DNA of 64,000 nucleotides from Lineus longissimus (Eukaryota; Nemertea; Pilidiophora; Heteronemertea; Lineidae): NCBI RefSeq assembly GCF_910592395.1, contig NC_088324.1, positions 6,102,953 to 6,166,952 of the forward strand, read 5' to 3'. Shown piece by piece: positions 61,522 to 64,000 of this stretch (position 1 is its first letter; each line of letters starts with the position of its first letter). The notes under the pieces were generated by a model. It saw only the letters and a program-made list of their open reading frames with translations, ran no database searches and was not told where the DNA came from. The position numbers and the translations under genes were made by a program.

Positions 61522-62600
61522 TTAAGGAAGGTCATTAGCAATATTTCTGTACTCCCCGTTTTCATTCCGGATGAGTCCAGCTACCTGAAAGGCACGTGCT
61601 GTGGATTCAGAAGGGACGTCATCCCAAGCTCGGCTATGTAGAATAGATGCAAGGGGTTGACTCATAGATGTGCACCGCGCGGGAATGTTATCAAGGAGCA
61701 CACCAACTTCTACAATAGGGGTACAGAATTCATCAGCCAAGTGAGGTCTAAACTGATCTAAGAGTAAAAGATCTAAGAGTAAAAGCCTTGTATTTGGTTC
61801 AAATTCACCAATGAATGGAAAAAAGAATTCATCAAGCAAATGTTGGAGTGTGTCATGATTCTCCCACTCTGACCGTGGTGAAGTGACACGGACATTTTCA
61901 GGAATGTTTCCAAGTCCACGAATTTCTCGGATGAAGCCTGGTTCTGTGAACACAATATGGGCTGGCATTTTTTCCCCATTAGATCGAATTGTCAACCCAA
62001 CGGTGCATCCTAATTTAGAATTGCCCCTTGAAGTTTTAACGTCAACATCCCCCTGTCTCGGAGTAGCTGCCGTATACATGGGCAGAAAGTCCAACTGACA
62101 AAAGGTTTCATTCATATTGTAAATTGTATGTTGCCTCACTGTGTCCCTGACGTTTCCTTGAAATCGGCGGACACGCTCATTAGCGTCAGCTGGAATCGAA
62201 GTCGTGTTTCTTCTCTTGCGACGAAATACAATACGTTTCCGTTTCATGAAATCGCTGATCCATCCTGGAGAGCACTGAAAAAGGGACCGTTCCGGTCGGT
62301 TCAAAAGGTAGTTGTCTCTATCATCACCTGGAAGATCATCCCACCAGCGGTGAAATTCCAGCTCGGCAGCATGGACCAGATCACCTCTGGAGACGGTGAG
62401 GGCAAGACGAGAAATTCGAGAAATCGGTTGTGAGCCTGCTCCTCCACTTGTGGCCGCCATCCGTCGTGGTCGCTTCTGACCCTCCTACTTTGAGCATTGT
62501 TCTCGGCCTGCTCCGTAAACGTTTCCCGATTTGCTATCCATCTTCGCAATGACGTAACTGGCAACCCGAAGCGTCTGGCATACTCTGCCACATTAAGCAG
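61522..62600 (-). pseudogene. Decayed pogo/CENP-B-type transposase
   Basis: A minus-strand frame from 62591 has a CENP-B-like helix-turn-helix start (AEYARRFGLPVTSLRRWIAN). A second frame from 62460 to 61522 (312 codons) continues with GWISDFMKRKR and the DDE_1 catalytic core: YNMNET, LLLLDQFRPH and SMSQPLAS. A frameshift separates the two. In the second frame the first catalytic position is Asn117 instead of Asp, and the QPL-D position is Ala271; only Asp235 remains. A 15-bp direct duplication (61755-61769 and 61770-61784) repeats LLLLD beside that Asp. It is therefore most likely inactive. It lies between the signal exon and the LamG-like exon on the opposite strand. Terminal repeats were not identified. 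Confidence 0.8.
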
Positions 62601-63398
62601 CCAACCATGTTCAATCGCATGTTCGCAATCGAGGACGCGGGCGCAATCGTGCAGTTAAACTCTAGCTGTTGTGACGTCTTGGTAGTCTAGAACTAGCAAC
62701 TTCATCATCCTCATCAGTGTCCATACCAATGGCAGTTGAGAGTATGAACACAAGATACAACAGATATTTTCGAATTTTCGCATTGGGCATTATCTCCAGC
62801 TGGAAAAGCTCTGTCCTGAAGCTTATAGGCCTGCATGTACCATAAACCTACCTGTACATATTACATCACGGCAATAATAGAGTTACACAAACCACACTCA
62901 TGGGGACATCAAGCCTGGCTGAAAATTGATTAGGCCAAGTTGACGCAACTGCCTACCCCAGGATCTAATGCTTACCTGATTTCTCCCATTGTGGGCCTCA
63001 AATTGGTTTTGGCTGTAAACTAGGTCGAAGACCGATAAAATCCGAACTTACTGTATATAGTAACTGGCTTCAGGCCACTTCGGGTCACTTTAGCCCAATG
63101 GTAATAGGCAGGTTTCGCACCGTTACGAACTACGAAAACCGAGCACGAAAATCGAAAGAAGACGAAGAAATATTCTCATAGGGGAGCAAAATCTAAAGTC
63201 TTCTCCTGCTTGTTGGCTGGGGAAGCGTAATGTAACGAAGAATTAGACTTATTTTTATTATAATAGTGGATTAAAATCAATAGTCTTCACCAGCCAACAA
63301 GCTTAATTAAAAACATCACCTTACAACCGGAAAGCAACTATCACTTACATGTTTACCATCCCGTGACCAACTCAATTTTTATCATTTTTATCTCGTAG

Positions 63399-63990
63399 CC
63401 TATCTGGAAATGCGAAGTACGTTGAGTCTCTAGTTTTTGGGAAAGTGCTTCAGTTTAATGATAAGCACGCATCTGCAACTCTACCTTACACAAACACATT
63501 AAAATACAAACATATTACAATTACCTTTTATATAAGATTCCTTCTGAACAAGCAAGCCCGGAATACGTGGGTATGTTTCTATAATAATGTAGAAAGAATT
63601 AGCGTAGGAAACCAAAATTACCAAGTGAGGATTGATTTGTGGCACAGGGATACCTCTAAACATATCTTTGTACGAGACCATTTTTACTTTTACATCGGCT
63701 ATCAATCGATTGTCAGTCGCAAATGTTGGCAGCATTTTGCTGTTACAATTACCATTAATAAGTCTATTCCTAAGCCCCATGTCAAACTTTATAGGAACGG
63801 AAACCTCTTAAGAGTGACAAAGTTTAAGCGATATAAAAATACGCATAAGAGGAGAAAGTATTCATTTTTGGGTCATTTCAATCATATGAATCAAATGTCG
63901 AATTTTAGGTTTTACCCAACTATCGTGACAAAACTTGATATTTTGAGGAGCAAAAAAAGAGGTAGGTTGGTCAACTCGTTAATTATCTGA
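63399..63990 (+). CDS. LamG-like (concanavalin-fold) terminal exon
   Basis: A strong acceptor (ATTTTTATCATTTTTATCTCGTAG, 63375-63398) opens a 592-base exon in phase 2 that runs to TGA at 63988-63990, about 196 residues. Features of a Laminin_G_3/ConA-like jelly roll are present: VFGKVLQFND near the start, a TITFYIRF strand, CWQHFAVTI followed by VKLYRNGNLL, then FLGHF and FRFYPTIVTKLDI near the end. The tail is basic. Phases match the PAN exon at 59515-59704, giving a PAN plus LamG secreted protein, a plausible extracellular carbohydrate- or matrix-binding architecture. Confidence 0.75.
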
Positions 63991-64000
63991 GCCGGAGGCC

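Overview
This is eukaryotic, intron-rich, AT-leaning animal DNA. Genes are sparse, exons are short with GT-AG boundaries, and much of the non-coding sequence is small inverted-repeat transposons. The gene content (secreted cysteine-knot peptide, GAPR-1-like CAP proteins, PAN/Apple and LamG-fold exons) and the abundant ATGTACATGTA-type sequence suggest a marine invertebrate, plausibly a mollusc or other lophotrochozoan; a deuterostome cannot be excluded. Most long reading frames are chance ORFs. The supportable coding sequence is a handful of exons, which I assembled from splice sites and codon phase.

Layout. 1-8.3 kb: mostly gene-free, with a foldback element whose arms carry poly-C tracts, a tRNA-like SINE and a TA-flanked MITE. 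8.3-10.8 kb (minus): a GAPR-1-like CAP-domain gene. 10.8-35.3 kb: a large gene-poor interval with at least seven kinds of small inverted-repeat or dispersed element, a palindrome cluster at 30 kb, a TATGTTCC minisatellite at 32.8 kb and a possible regulatory cluster at 23.1 kb. 35.3-37.6 kb (minus): a second GAPR-1-like paralogue with the same intron positions and phases and a different C-terminal tail. 37.8-56.5 kb: a direct tandem duplication (units of about 9.7 and 9.0 kb), each unit carrying one complete minus-strand gene. 56.5-64 kb (plus): exons of a secreted PAN/Apple plus LamG-like protein, with a FAR1/ZSWIM-like fragment and a decayed pogo-type transposase.

The main discovery candidate is the duplicated gene. 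It has a TATA box, a non-coding first exon, a signal-peptide exon, an acidic propeptide exon ending in Lys-Arg, and a last exon encoding a 33-residue peptide with the spacing C-X6-C-X5-CC-X9-C-X5-C, followed by a stop and a polyadenylation signal. This is the layout of a secreted inhibitor-cystine-knot (knottin) prepropeptide of the kind used as toxins, antimicrobial peptides or signalling peptides. The two copies encode the same protein while the surrounding non-coding DNA has diverged by substitutions, indels, a 32-bp inversion and two MITE presence/absence differences. One of those MITEs lies about 330 bp upstream of the TATA box in one copy only.

Limits: all calls are from reading the sequence. 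No similarity search, fold prediction or expression data were available, and percentages were not computed.
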